From: Bacteroidales bacterium UBA4417
Lineage (GTDB): Bacteria > Bacteroidota > Bacteroidia > Bacteroidales > UBA4417
Reading direction: 5' to 3'
DNA: 11,121 nt
Assembly: GCA_002389705.1 (NCBI GenBank)
Contig: DGQJ01000388.1
Coordinates: 1-11,121 of the forward strand
Translations under genes and position numbers: made by a program
Notes under the pieces: model-generated
Databases searched by the model: none
What the model saw: the letters and a program-made list of their open reading frames with translations, nothing else
What the model was told of the DNA's origin: nothing
Shown: piece by piece, positions 1 through 7,711 of the stretch
Position numbering within the stretch: position 1 is the first letter of the stretch
Layout of the letters: each line of letters begins with the position of its first letter

Positions 1-2691
1 GATGCCGAAAAAGCTGTTGACGAAGGCAAAAACTATATAATTCTTTCCGATCGGGGAATCGACGAGCACACAGCTCCAATTCCCTCGCTGCTGGCTGTAT
101 CGGCAGTTCACCATCACCTGATTAAAAAGCGGAAAAGGATGCAGATTGACATTGTGGTTGAATCGGCCGAGCCCCGTGAGGTAATGCACTTTGCCCTTCT
201 TTTCGGTTATGGAGCAAGTATTATTAATCCGTACATGGCTTTCGCGGTTATCAATAAATTGGTAAAAGACAATGCCATACAGCTCGATTACGAAAAAGCC
301 AGGGACAACTATATCAATTCCATCAATAAAGGCATACTAAAAATTATGTCGAAAATGGGAATTTGTACCCTGAGAAGCTACCGATCGTCGCAGATATTCG
401 AAGCCGTAGGAATCAGTTCCGATGTGATTAACAAATATTTTGAAGGAACAGTATCACGGATTGAAGGCATCGGGATGCAGGAAATAGCTGAAGAAGTGCT
501 AATTCCACACCGGAAAGCTTTTACCGTTGAACAGCAGCCGGAAGTACTTACCGAAGGTGTATTTTCGTATCGCAAACATGGCGAACACCATGCCTGGAAC
601 CCTGAATCTATTGCTTTACTGCAATGGAGCACCCGTACGGGAGATTATAAAAAATTCAAGGAGTATACCAGCCTGGTTGATGCTGATACGGCCAGCCCGG
701 GCTTTATTCGCGGGCTGCTCAAAATTAAAACCAACCCGATACCGATTGAAGAAGTTGAACCGGTTGAGCATATCATGAAACGGTTTGTCACCGGGGCCAT
801 GTCGTACGGATCCATCAGCAAGGAAGCACATCAAACGCTGGCCATTGCCATGAATCGCATTGGAGGCCGGAGCAATACCGGCGAAGGCGGCGAAGACCCG
901 GTGCGTTTTGTTCCGTTCGAAAACGGCGACAGTGCCCGCAGTGCCATTAAACAGGTAGCAAGCGGACGTTTTGGCGTAACCACCGAATACCTGGTGAATG
1001 CCGACGAACTCCAGATTAAAATTGCCCAGGGTGCCAAGCCCGGAGAGGGAGGCCAGCTGCCGGGGCATAAAGTAGACCAGATTATTGCCAAAACCAGGTA
1101 CTCCATCCCGGGAATCACACTGATTTCACCTCCGCCACACCACGATATATATTCCATCGAAGACCTTTCACAGCTTATTTTCGACCTGAAAAATGTGAAT
1201 CCCAGGGCCAGGGTGAGCGTAAAACTAGTTTCTGAAAGCGGCATAGGCACAATAGCGGCCGGGGTTACCAAAGCCGGAGCCGACCTGATTACAATCAGCG
1301 GTTTCGAAGGGGGCACCGGGGCAAGCCCTACTTCATCCATCAAACATGCTGGCCTGCCACTCGAACTCGGACTGGCCGAAACGCAGCAAACCCTCGTGAT
1401 GAATAACCTGCGCCGCAAAGTAATGCTTCAGGCCGACGGCCAGCTGAAAAGCGGTAAAGATGTGATTATGGCTGCCCTGCTGGGTGCCGAAGAATTCGGG
1501 CTTGCTACCTCCGCGCTCATTGTTCTGGGATGTGTGATGATGCGTAAATGCCATCTGAATACCTGCCCGGTAGGAGTTGCCACCCAAAATCCCGAATTGC
1601 GCAGGCGCTTCCACGGTGAGGCTGATAACCTGGTAACTTTTTTCCGGTTTATAGCCGAAGAAGTACGGGAAAACCTGGCTGCTTTAGGCTTCCGAAAAAT
1701 GGATGACATTATAGGGCGTTCCGATCTGCTTGAGCGGAACCGGGAAATTGATCACTGGAAAATAAAAAACCTCGACCTGAGCGGATTGCTTTCCATGCCC
1801 GCCGAAGCCAGCACCAATGCAATTCACTGCGTGGATGCTCAGGATCATAAAATAGACCAGGTACTTGACCTGCAACTGATTGCCGAAGCCCAAAAAGCGC
1901 TTGGCGATAAAGTGCCGGTTTCGATACAAAAAACTATTAAAAACACTGACCGAACCACCGGCGCCATGCTGTCGGGTAGGATTGCCCAGTTATACGGGGC
2001 AGAAGGCTTACCTGAAGGCACCATCAATTGCAGTTTTAATGGCTCTGCCGGGCAGAGTTTCGGTGCATTCCTCACCAAAGGCGTTGAGTTCAGGCTCGAA
2101 GGCGATTCAAATGATTACCTGGGCAAGGGCCTTTCGGGTGGTCGTGTAATAGTTGTGCCCCCTGCAGGCTCTACTTTCGACTCGGACAAAAATATAATCA
2201 TTGGCAATACTGTGCTCTACGGAGCCACCAGTGGCGAGATATACATTTCGGGGGTTGCCGGCGAACGTTTCGGGGTACGCAACAGCGGGGCCATTGCCGT
2301 TGTTGAAGGTGTTGGCAACCATTGCTGTGAATATATGACAGGCGGCCGGGTGGTAGTACTGGGTACAACCGGCAGTAATTTTGCAGCCGGCATGAGCGGT
2401 GGTATTGCTTATGTGCTCGACGAAAACGGTGATTTCGATTATTACTGTAACATGGGCATGGTCGAATTATCACTGGTTGAAGACCGTGTGGATGTTCACG
2501 AACTGAACGGATTAATTGCCAGGCACTTCCATTTTACTAAAAGTAAAAAGGCCAAAATGATTCTCGATAATTTCGAAAAATACCTTCCTATGTTTATAAA
2601 AATTATCCCGTACGATTACAAGAAAGTGCTTCATGAGCAAAAACTGGAGGAACTTAGGAAAAAGATTGCCGATGTTGAGGTTGATCTTTAA
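1..2691 (+). CDS. gltB: Glutamate synthase large subunit (GltB), 5'-truncated by window edge
   Basis: Large (alpha) subunit of NADPH-dependent glutamate synthase, which converts 2-oxoglutarate plus glutamine into two glutamates in the cytoplasm. The frame is open from base 1; the first internal ATG is at 139 but the upstream codons read on as GltB sequence (SDRGID, then SLLAVSAVHHHLI), so 139 is not the true start. About 896 codons of a protein usually near 1500 residues are present. The missing part is the N-terminal glutaminase (class II amidotransferase) domain with its Cys nucleophile and part of the central domain. Visible in order are the end of the central domain; the FMN-binding synthase domain (SYGSISKEAHQTLA, NTGEGGEDP, GAKPGEGGQLPG, SPPPHHDIYSIEDL, GGTGASP); the [3Fe-4S] ligands as a C-x5-C-x4-C motif with Cys codons at 1531, 1549 and 1564; and the C-terminal GXGXG beta-helix domain from about 1960 to 2480. 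No frameshift is seen. gltD follows in the same direction after 75 bp, so the two are probably co-transcribed. Confidence 0.97.
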   Translation, partial: DAEKAVDEGKNYIILSDRGIDEHTAPIPSLLAVSAVHHHLIKKRKRMQIDIVVESAEPREVMHFALLFGYGASIINPYMAFAVINKLVKDNAIQLDYEKARDNYINSINKGILKIMSKMGICTLRSYRSSQIFEAVGISSDVINKYFEGTVSRIEGIGMQEIAEEVLIPHRKAFTVEQQPEVLTEGVFSYRKHGEHHAWNPESIALLQWSTRTGDYKKFKEYTSLVDADTASPGFIRGLLKIKTNPIPIEEVEPVEHIMKRFVTGAMSYGSISKEAHQTLAIAMNRIGGRSNTGEGGEDPVRFVPFENGDSARSAIKQVASGRFGVTTEYLVNADELQIKIAQGAKPGEGGQLPGHKVDQIIAKTRYSIPGITLISPPPHHDIYSIEDLSQLIFDLKNVNPRARVSVKLVSESGIGTIAAGVTKAGADLITISGFEGGTGASPTSSIKHAGLPLELGLAETQQTLVMNNLRRKVMLQADGQLKSGKDVIMAALLGAEEFGLATSALIVLGCVMMRKCHLNTCPVGVATQNPELRRRFHGEADNLVTFFRFIAEEVRENLAALGFRKMDDIIGRSDLLERNREIDHWKIKNLDLSGLLSMPAEASTNAIHCVDAQDHKIDQVLDLQLIAEAQKALGDKVPVSIQKTIKNTDRTTGAMLSGRIAQLYGAEGLPEGTINCSFNGSAGQSFGAFLTKGVEFRLEGDSNDYLGKGLSGGRVIVVPPAGSTFDSDKNIIIGNTVLYGATSGEIYISGVAGERFGVRNSGAIAVVEGVGNHCCEYMTGGRVVVLGTTGSNFAAGMSGGIAYVLDENGDFDYYCNMGMVELSLVEDRVDVHELNGLIARHFHFTKSKKAKMILDNFEKYLPMFIKIIPYDYKKVLHEQKLEELRKKIADVEVDL

Positions 2692-2725
2692 TGCCGGCTG
2701 AAGTTATTGATTGTGAAACGAAGTA

Positions 2726-2740
2726 AAACCTTGTAGGTTT
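2726..2740 (+). other. Small hairpin in the gltB-gltD gap
   Basis: AAACCT, a TGT loop, then AGGTTT form a perfect 6-bp stem between the gltB stop and the gltD start. On the plus strand it is followed by an A-rich run, not a T tract, so it does not look like an intrinsic terminator. It might be a processing or mRNA-stability element that sets the GltB:GltD ratio, or chance in AT-rich sequence. Confidence 0.3.
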
Positions 2741-2766
2741 AATAAAAATTTTAAATAAAGAATACC

Positions 2767-4188
2767 ATGGCTGATCCCAACGGATTTTTGAAGATAAAAA
2801 GAAAAGAAGCCGGCAACCGGCCATTGAATGAGCGGGTAAACGATTTCAGCGAGGTGGAACAAATTTTGAACAGCGAAGACCGTAAACTGCAGGCATCTCG
2901 CTGCATGGATTGCGGAATACCCTTCTGCCACTGGAGCTGCCCGGTTGATAACCTGATTCCTGAATGGAACGACTTGTTGTATAAAGGCGACTGGAAAGGA
3001 GCTTACATGCGACTGGCAGCCACAAATAATTTCCCTGAGTTTACCGGCCGTATTTGCCCTGCAAGCTGCGAACATGCCTGCGTGCTGAATATAAACGAAG
3101 AACCTGTTACCATTCGTGAAAACGAAGTAGCCATTGTTGAAAAAGCCTTTGCCGAAGGATACGTAAAGCCGGAACCTCCGAAAAAACGCAGCGGTAAAAC
3201 AGTAGCTGTAATTGGTAGCGGTCCAGCCGGAATGGCTGCCGCCGATTTGCTGAATAAAGCCGGCCACACGGTTACCCTTTTCGAAAAAGATGAGAAAGCC
3301 GGGGGCCTGCTCAGGTTTGGTATCCCTGATTTTAAACTCAGCAAGGCAGTAATCGACAGGCGTTTGAACCTGATGATAGCCGAAGGCGTAGTTGTAAAAA
3401 CAGGCATAAATATCGGTAAAGATATTTCGGCACGGGAAATTATCACACAGTTTGATGCCATTTGTATTGCCATAGGTGCAGGGCATCCCCGCGACCTGCC
3501 TGCCGAAGGTCGGGAGCTTGAAGGGGTGCATTTTGCCATGGATTTCCTGGGAATGCAAAATCGCGTAAACGCTTCGCTGCTCAGCACTTCCGAAATAAGT
3601 ATCAGCGCTAAAGGTAAAAAGGTACTGGTGATAGGCGGTGGCGATACCGGCTCCGACTGCGTTGGTACTTCCATTCGACAGAAAGCCCAAAGTGTGACAC
3701 AAATTGAAATTTTACCCAAACCACCTGTAACCCGTGCCAGCGATAACCCCTGGCCCTATTATGGGAAAGTACTGAAAACATCTACCTCGCACGAGGAAGG
3801 TTGTGAGCGATTCTGGAGCCTTTCGACAGTGAGGTTCATCGGCAGCAACAACAAGGTTACCGGTGTTGAAGTTGAAGAAGTTGAATGGATAAAAACTGAA
3901 GGCCGCCACGAAATGAGACCTGTTGCCGGCACCAGGCGCATCATAGAAGCAGAGCTGGTTTTACTGGCTATGGGGTTTGTTCACCCGGTACTGGAAGGTT
4001 TAATTTCGGAACTCGAACTGGAACTCAGCATACGCAAAAACATCAGTGTGAATGCGAATCATGCAACCAGCCGCGAAAAGATATTTGCTGCAGGCGACTC
4101 AGTAAGCGGTGCCAGCCTGGTGGTAAATGCAATAGCTTCGGGCAGAAAAGTGGCTAAAGAAATCGACAGATTCCTGCGCAATAGCTAA
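2767..4188 (+). CDS. gltD: Glutamate synthase small subunit (GltD)
   Basis: Small (beta) subunit of NADPH-glutamate synthase. It takes electrons from NADPH through FAD and passes them via [4Fe-4S] clusters to the FMN and 3Fe-4S centre of GltB. The 473 residues match the family's usual length. The N-terminal Fe-S region has Cys 46, 49, 54 and 58 (C-x2-C-x4-C-x3-C), and a second set at 97, 101 and 105 (C-x3-C-x3-C). The FAD dinucleotide fold follows at 146-155 (VAVIGSGPAG) with its acidic strand end FEKDEKAGG (172-180). The NADPH-binding fold is at 286-295 (VLVIGGGDTG), and a closing FAD motif AAGDSVSGASLVV lies at 441-453. The chosen ATG gives the standard N-terminus (NGFLKIKRKEAGNRP); no Shine-Dalgarno is seen, which is normal in Bacteroidota. 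It sits directly behind gltB and is probably expressed with it. Related FAD/Fe-S subunits occur in other oxidoreductases, but adjacency to gltB settles the assignment. Confidence 0.97.
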   Translation: MADPNGFLKIKRKEAGNRPLNERVNDFSEVEQILNSEDRKLQASRCMDCGIPFCHWSCPVDNLIPEWNDLLYKGDWKGAYMRLAATNNFPEFTGRICPASCEHACVLNINEEPVTIRENEVAIVEKAFAEGYVKPEPPKKRSGKTVAVIGSGPAGMAAADLLNKAGHTVTLFEKDEKAGGLLRFGIPDFKLSKAVIDRRLNLMIAEGVVVKTGINIGKDISAREIITQFDAICIAIGAGHPRDLPAEGRELEGVHFAMDFLGMQNRVNASLLSTSEISISAKGKKVLVIGGGDTGSDCVGTSIRQKAQSVTQIEILPKPPVTRASDNPWPYYGKVLKTSTSHEEGCERFWSLSTVRFIGSNNKVTGVEVEEVEWIKTEGRHEMRPVAGTRRIIEAELVLLAMGFVHPVLEGLISELELELSIRKNISVNANHATSREKIFAAGDSVSGASLVVNAIASGRKVAKEIDRFLRNS

Positions 4189-4202
4189 AATCAGCAGCTA
4201 TT
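4180..4202. terminator. Inverted repeat over the gltD stop, possible bidirectional terminator
   Basis: AATAGCT (4180-4186) and AGCTATT (4196-4202) form a perfect 7-bp stem with a 9-nt loop. It overlaps the gltD stop codon and also the stop of a possible minus-strand gene remnant ending at 4201. Neither side has a strong T tract, so termination activity is uncertain. Confidence 0.3.
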
Positions 4203-4293
4203 ACTTTACAAATTTTTCAAAACCAGGATTGAGTTTTAGGCTCGTCCAGTTTTTTTCACCTTCTTTCAGCAATGCCCTGCCACAGAAATAATT
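4201..4293 (-). pseudogene. Possible decayed 3' end of a minus-strand gene (unidentified)
   Basis: On the minus strand, a stretch of about 30 codons without a stop reads protein-like and ends in RALLKEGEKNWTSLKL followed by NPGFEKFVK and TAA at 4203-4201. It has no ATG, and an in-frame TAA (reverse complement of 4294-4296) closes it upstream. The neighbouring minus-strand frame reads KIISVAG just before it, so a frameshift could join the two. Its composition (Trp, Pro-Gly, alternating Lys/Glu) and its position as a convergent partner of gltD, 12 bp from the gltD stop, suggest the tail of a former gene whose body was lost near the repeat arrays. I do not recognise the family. It may also be a chance open stretch. 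Confidence 0.25.
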
Positions 4294-4347
4294 TTATTCC
4301 GGCTGTTAGACCCTATGTTTAATTTTCTTGTTTTTAACTTCCAGATG

Positions 4348-4453
4348 GGCGAAAAGGAGAAACAGCGAAGGAGAGAAACAGCGAAGGAGAGAAACGGCGA
4401 AGAGGAGAAACGGCGAAGGGTGAAACGGCAAAGGGAGAGCTGGCGAAGCGAGA
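4348..4453 (+). repeat. 16-bp purine-rich tandem array (about 6 degenerate copies)
   Basis: Consecutive units of the type AACAGCGAAGGAGAGA start at 4361, 4377, 4393, 4409 (15 bp) and 4424, with degenerate edges at 4348-4360 and 4440-4453. The first two full copies are identical and later ones drift (AACGGCGAAGAGGAGA). The plus strand is almost all purine. Short reading frames on either strand are repeat translations (Arg/Glu/Lys-rich) and are not called as genes. It directly abuts the heptamer array. Confidence 0.85.
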
Positions 4454-4530
4454 CTTCGGTCTTCGGTCTTCGGTCTTCCGTCTTCCGTCTTCTGACATCC
4501 GTCTTCGGTCTTCGGTCTTCTGTCTTTTGC
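4454..4530 (+). repeat. Heptamer tandem array, CTTCGGT type (10-11 copies)
   Basis: Seven-base units keep exact phase from 4454 to 4523: three CTTCGGT, two CTTCCGT, CTTCTGA, CATCCGT, two CTTCGGT and CTTCTGT, with a degenerate CTTTTGC at 4524-4530. The minus strand reads ACCGAAG units. Three units equal 21 nt, so frames through it give a seven-residue periodic peptide (KTEDRRP on the minus strand); I treat this as spurious translation. I recall similar heptamer arrays in intergenic DNA of Bacteroidota, where they generate spurious annotated proteins. Confidence 0.9.
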
Positions 4531-4618
4531 TTACCTAATTGTATGTACAGAACAAATTTAAACAGTCTATTAAACAATTAACCTTAATTTTAATTTTTAA
4601 TTAGCAGAAATCATTTAC
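4531..4618 (+). promoter_or_regulatory. AT-rich leader of the MATE gene, no clear promoter
   Basis: The 88 bp between the heptamer array and the MATE start are strongly AT-rich, with several TTAATTTTAA-like runs. I see no good TAnnTTTG box and no Shine-Dalgarno. Any promoter of the MATE gene must lie here, inside the arrays or farther upstream; the assignment is by position only. Confidence 0.25.
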
Positions 4619-6016
4619 ATGTCAGCAGAAAGTCAGCCAACCGCCATACATCGTGCAATACGCCTGGTCCGGCAATCGCTCAACGGCGAAGAACAGGATT
4701 ACACTACCGGCAATATGAAAAAAGCGGTGTTTTTGCTGGCAATTCCAATGATCCTGGAACTGGGCCTCGAAAGTGTGTTTGCCGTGGTGGATATGTTTTT
4801 TGTAGGGAAACTGGGGCAGAATGCAATAGCAACGGTAGGGCTTACAGAATCCGTGATTTCGCTGGTATATTCGCTGGCAATTGGCATAAGCACAGCAGCC
4901 ACAGCGATAGTTGCCCGGCGCATTGGCGAGAAAAACCACGAAGCCGCGGCACATGCCGGTGCCCAGGCACTGGTGGTTTCATTGATAGGCACGCTTGCCA
5001 TCAGTATCACAGGATCGGTATTTGCCCCGGAAATTCTCGCACTGATGGGTGCCAGCGCGCAGGTTGTAGCCGAAGGAGCCATTTTTACCCGCATCATGTT
5101 TGCCGGAAGTTCGGCCATTATGTTCTTATTCCTGATAAACGGCATTTTCCGTGGTGCTGGGGATGCAGCCATGGCCATGAAAAGCTTGTGGATAGCCAGT
5201 TTTATTAACATCATCCTGTGCCCGGTACTGATTCATTTTTTTGGCTTGAAAGGAGCTGCCATAGCAACTGTAGCAGGCCGAAGCTCGGGTGTAATTTATC
5301 AGTGTTACCATCTTTTTAAAGGAAAAGGTATCCTGAAATTTAAAAAACGGCATTTCAATTTCGATCTGCCCATTGTAAAATCCATCATCAATATTGCATG
5401 GCCTGCTACCCTGCAGTTTATTATTGCAAGCGGAAGCTGGATCATACTGGCTCGGCTGGTTGCCGAAACCGGCGGCACCACGGCTTCGGCCGGTTACCAG
5501 ATCGCCATACGGAATGTAGTATTCTTTATCCTGCCAGCCTGGGGATTGAGTAATGCAGCTGCTACCCTTGTGGGGCAGAACCTGGGTGCAAAACAGATGC
5601 TTCGTGCTGAGCAAAGTGTAATGCTCACAGCCCGGTATAATGTAATTTTTATGAGTATGGTGATGCTCCTTTTCCTGTTCTTAGCCGAACCCATTATCAG
5701 TTTCTTTACCCACGATGAAGCCGTTGTTGCCTACGGTGTAAAGGCATTACGGATTATGGGTGCCGGTTACATCTTTTATGGCATCGGCATGGTAATGACC
5801 CAGGCGCTGAACGGAGCCGGCGACACACGCACACCTACCATCATAAATTTCGTATGTTTCTGGATGTTCCAAATCCCTCTGGCTTATATCTTGTCCGAAG
5901 GAATAGGCATGCAGTCAACCGGAGCATTTTTAGCCATACCCATTGCCGAATCACTTATCGCTTTGCTTGCCTGGTACTATTTTAAAAAGGGCAGGTGGAA
6001 AGAAATAAAGGTTTAA
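4619..6016 (+). CDS. MATE family efflux transporter
   Basis: Inner-membrane multidrug and toxic compound extrusion protein that exports organic, often cationic, compounds using a Na+ or H+ gradient. The 465 residues fit the family, and the hydrophobicity fits 12 membrane segments in two homologous six-helix halves. The first half has VDMFFVGKLG (57-66) in helix 1 and the loop signature GAGD (179-182); the second half has ATLVGQNLGA (315-324) and the matching GAGDTRTP (399-406). A hydrophilic cytoplasmic N-terminus of about 32 residues precedes NMKKAVFLLAIPM. A later Met at residue 33 (base 4715) is a possible alternative start, but the DYTTGNM segment before it looks conserved-type, so the upstream ATG is preferred. 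The gene stands alone: repeats lie upstream and the convergent serA stop is 39 bp downstream. The substrate cannot be told from sequence; the subfamily (NorM or DinF-like) is left open. Confidence 0.93.
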   Translation: MSAESQPTAIHRAIRLVRQSLNGEEQDYTTGNMKKAVFLLAIPMILELGLESVFAVVDMFFVGKLGQNAIATVGLTESVISLVYSLAIGISTAATAIVARRIGEKNHEAAAHAGAQALVVSLIGTLAISITGSVFAPEILALMGASAQVVAEGAIFTRIMFAGSSAIMFLFLINGIFRGAGDAAMAMKSLWIASFINIILCPVLIHFFGLKGAAIATVAGRSSGVIYQCYHLFKGKGILKFKKRHFNFDLPIVKSIINIAWPATLQFIIASGSWIILARLVAETGGTTASAGYQIAIRNVVFFILPAWGLSNAAATLVGQNLGAKQMLRAEQSVMLTARYNVIFMSMVMLLFLFLAEPIISFFTHDEAVVAYGVKALRIMGAGYIFYGIGMVMTQALNGAGDTRTPTIINFVCFWMFQIPLAYILSEGIGMQSTGAFLAIPIAESLIALLAWYYFKKGRWKEIKV

Positions 6017-6055
6017 TCGCACAAAGCCAGCATGCAGGCAATACCATGCCGCTTG

Positions 6056-7288
6056 CTAATACAACATCCTGGCACGTATGGTGTGCGGAATGGATTTAAG
6101 CTCGGAAAGTATACCGTCACCGGCCTGGTTATCGGTATCAATAATCACATAGCCAATTTCAGGATCCGTTTGCAGAAATTGAGAAACAATATTGATATCC
6201 TTTCCCGTAAATACATTGTTTATTTCCTTCAGCAACCCGGGCATATTCTGATGAATGTGCAGGTATCGCTGTTTGTCGAGGTTTGGCTGAAGCGAAATCT
6301 GCGGGAAATTTACAGCCCCGATGGTAGAACCGTTATCGCTGTAGCGGACCAGTTTTTCGGCAACTTCCATACCGATATTTTCCTGGGCTTCGAGTGTATT
6401 ACCCCCGATATGTGGCGTTAGAATGGCATTATCAAATCCCTGCAATACCGAATGAAACTTTTCGGAGGCTGAGGCAGGCTCAATCGGGAAAACATCGGCT
6501 GCCACACCTGCCAGTTGTTTATTGCGTAATGCATCGGCAACGCTGTTATAATCAACCACAGTACCACGCGAAGCATTAATCAGCATCGAACCTTTCTTCA
6601 TCTGGTCCAGTTCTGCCTTCGAAATCATATTCCGGGTAAAGTCGGTTTCGGGTACATGTAAGGTTACCACATCAGCAATGTTGAGCAGTTCAGTTAATGA
6701 TGAACATGATGTTGCTTTACCAAGGCTCAGTTTTTTCTCGATATCAAAATAAAACACATTCATTCCCAGGGCTTCGGCAAGGATTGAAACCTGTGATCCG
6801 ATATGGCCATACCCGATGATCCCGATATTCTTATCCCTCACTTCGAAGGAATTGGATGACAGCTTAAGCCAGTCGCCCCGGTGGGCTGCAGCGCTTTTGG
6901 CCGGAACTTCGCGCATCAGCATGATGATCTCGGCTATTACCAGCTCCGCCACCGAACGTGTATTCGAAAAAGGTGCGTTAAAAACAGGTATGCCCAGGTG
7001 TTTGGCAGCCTGCAAATCAACATGGTTGGTTCCGATACTAAAACAACCTATGGCAAATAATTTCTTTGCTTTTCGCAAAACGCCAGCGGTTAAACTTGTG
7101 CGCGATCTGATCCCAATGATATGTACATCTTTAATTTTCTCCTCCAGTTCCTGATCATCAAGCGCACCCTTAAAATACTCAACCCGGGAGTATCCCTGGT
7201 CTTTAAAATATTTAACAGCTGACTGGTGTATGCCTTCGAGCAATAAAACCCTGATATCCTGCTTATTGAATGAGTATTTCTTCGCCAT
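6056..7288 (-). CDS. serA: D-3-phosphoglycerate dehydrogenase with ACT domain
   Basis: Catalyses the first committed step of serine synthesis: 3-phosphoglycerate plus NAD+ to 3-phosphohydroxypyruvate, in the cytoplasm. It is 410 residues, the same length as the Escherichia coli enzyme, and ends IRARMLY where E. coli ends IRARLLY. Visible elements: the substrate-domain segment GCFSIGTNHVDL (81-92); the NAD-binding GYGHIG (159-164) with Asp182 after the next strand, favouring NAD over NADP; catalytic Arg241 (NASRGTVVD), Glu270 (FPIEP) and His293 (TPHIGGNTLEAQ). The C-terminal ACT domain (about 340-410) keeps the counterparts of the E. coli serine-contact residues, His346 and Asn348 in HIHQN and Asn366 in DINI, so feedback inhibition by serine is expected. 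The ATG at 7288 gives the family-typical N-terminus. No serC or other serine gene is next to it in the window. It is convergent with the MATE gene and divergent from the glycosyltransferase. Confidence 0.96.
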   Translation of the reverse strand: MAKKYSFNKQDIRVLLLEGIHQSAVKYFKDQGYSRVEYFKGALDDQELEEKIKDVHIIGIRSRTSLTAGVLRKAKKLFAIGCFSIGTNHVDLQAAKHLGIPVFNAPFSNTRSVAELVIAEIIMLMREVPAKSAAAHRGDWLKLSSNSFEVRDKNIGIIGYGHIGSQVSILAEALGMNVFYFDIEKKLSLGKATSCSSLTELLNIADVVTLHVPETDFTRNMISKAELDQMKKGSMLINASRGTVVDYNSVADALRNKQLAGVAADVFPIEPASASEKFHSVLQGFDNAILTPHIGGNTLEAQENIGMEVAEKLVRYSDNGSTIGAVNFPQISLQPNLDKQRYLHIHQNMPGLLKEINNVFTGKDINIVSQFLQTDPEIGYVIIDTDNQAGDGILSELKSIPHTIRARMLY

Positions 7289-7629
7289 AAAAAAGATTAC
7301 TTAAAATTTCTGAATACAGGAATCATTGTATACCTGTAGGATTAGGAAGCTATCTGAAAGAGTTAACCTATATTAGCGGCATAAAAACACCTTAAGATCA
7401 ACACAAATTAACAGGCTCCGATTGAGTAAAATTACGAATAATAAACAAAACAATAAAACTGGCAGTTGGCATTGCGAGCCCGATCATTTAGCAGGTAAGC
7501 CAGGCTATATCAAGATCACACACTATAAATCGTTGAATTGGTGCAACATAAACCGGAGATTAAAAAGTTGAGTGCAAAACCATTGTATGCTGCGCAGGCA
7601 GTTTGCAGATTAAAATATCATTAATCAGG
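7289..7629. other. Divergent intergenic region upstream of serA
   Basis: This part of the 423-bp gap between serA and the glycosyltransferase has no convincing gene. A minus-strand frame of 63 codons crossing 7560-7751 overlaps the promoter and the next gene and looks spurious. The serA promoter should lie here. The best minus-strand -7 candidate is TTAATTTG (reverse complement of 7404-7411), one mismatch from TAnnTTTG, but it has no TTG at the usual distance. A perfect palindrome CTGCGCAG lies at 7590-7597, inside TGCAAA (7573-7578) and TTTGCA (7602-7607), a possible protein-binding site. Confidence 0.4.
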
Positions 7630-7659
7630 TTTGAGCAGGAAAGGATATGCCTACCTTTG
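7630..7659 (+). promoter_or_regulatory. Bacteroidota-type promoter of the glycosyltransferase gene
   Basis: TTTG at 7630-7633 and TACCTTTG at 7652-7659 are 18 bp apart. This matches the Bacteroidota housekeeping pattern TTTG/TTG, a spacer of roughly 17-23 bp, then TAnnTTTG, with no mismatch. Transcription would begin a few bases after 7659, leaving a leader of about 45 nt before the ATG at 7712. Confidence 0.65.
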
Positions 7660-7711
7660 GACCAGATTTTTGAAACAAGTACGAATCCACACCTGAGTAA
7701 TCCACATTGTA

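Noticed and set aside
831..1418. Minus-strand open frame of 195 codons inside gltB
   Set aside because: Antisense shadow of the conserved FMN domain of gltB; no independent start signal or protein family.
2704..3702. Long minus-strand open frame (332 codons) antisense to gltD
   Set aside because: It lies opposite a fully supported gltD with all cofactor motifs; its translation has no recognisable domain and is rich in residues produced by antisense of Bacteroidota codon usage.
4348..4530. CRISPR array
   Set aside because: The units are 16 and 7 bp, directly contiguous, with no unique spacers and no cas genes nearby.
4266..4581. Small frames on both strands through the repeat arrays as genes
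   Set aside because: Their residues are the direct readout of 16-bp and 7-bp DNA repeats; no non-repeat conserved core is seen.
6017..6055. Terminator between the convergent MATE and serA genes
   Set aside because: Only 4-5 bp inverted matches (GGCA/TGCC, GCATG/CATGC) without a T tract on either strand; too weak to call.
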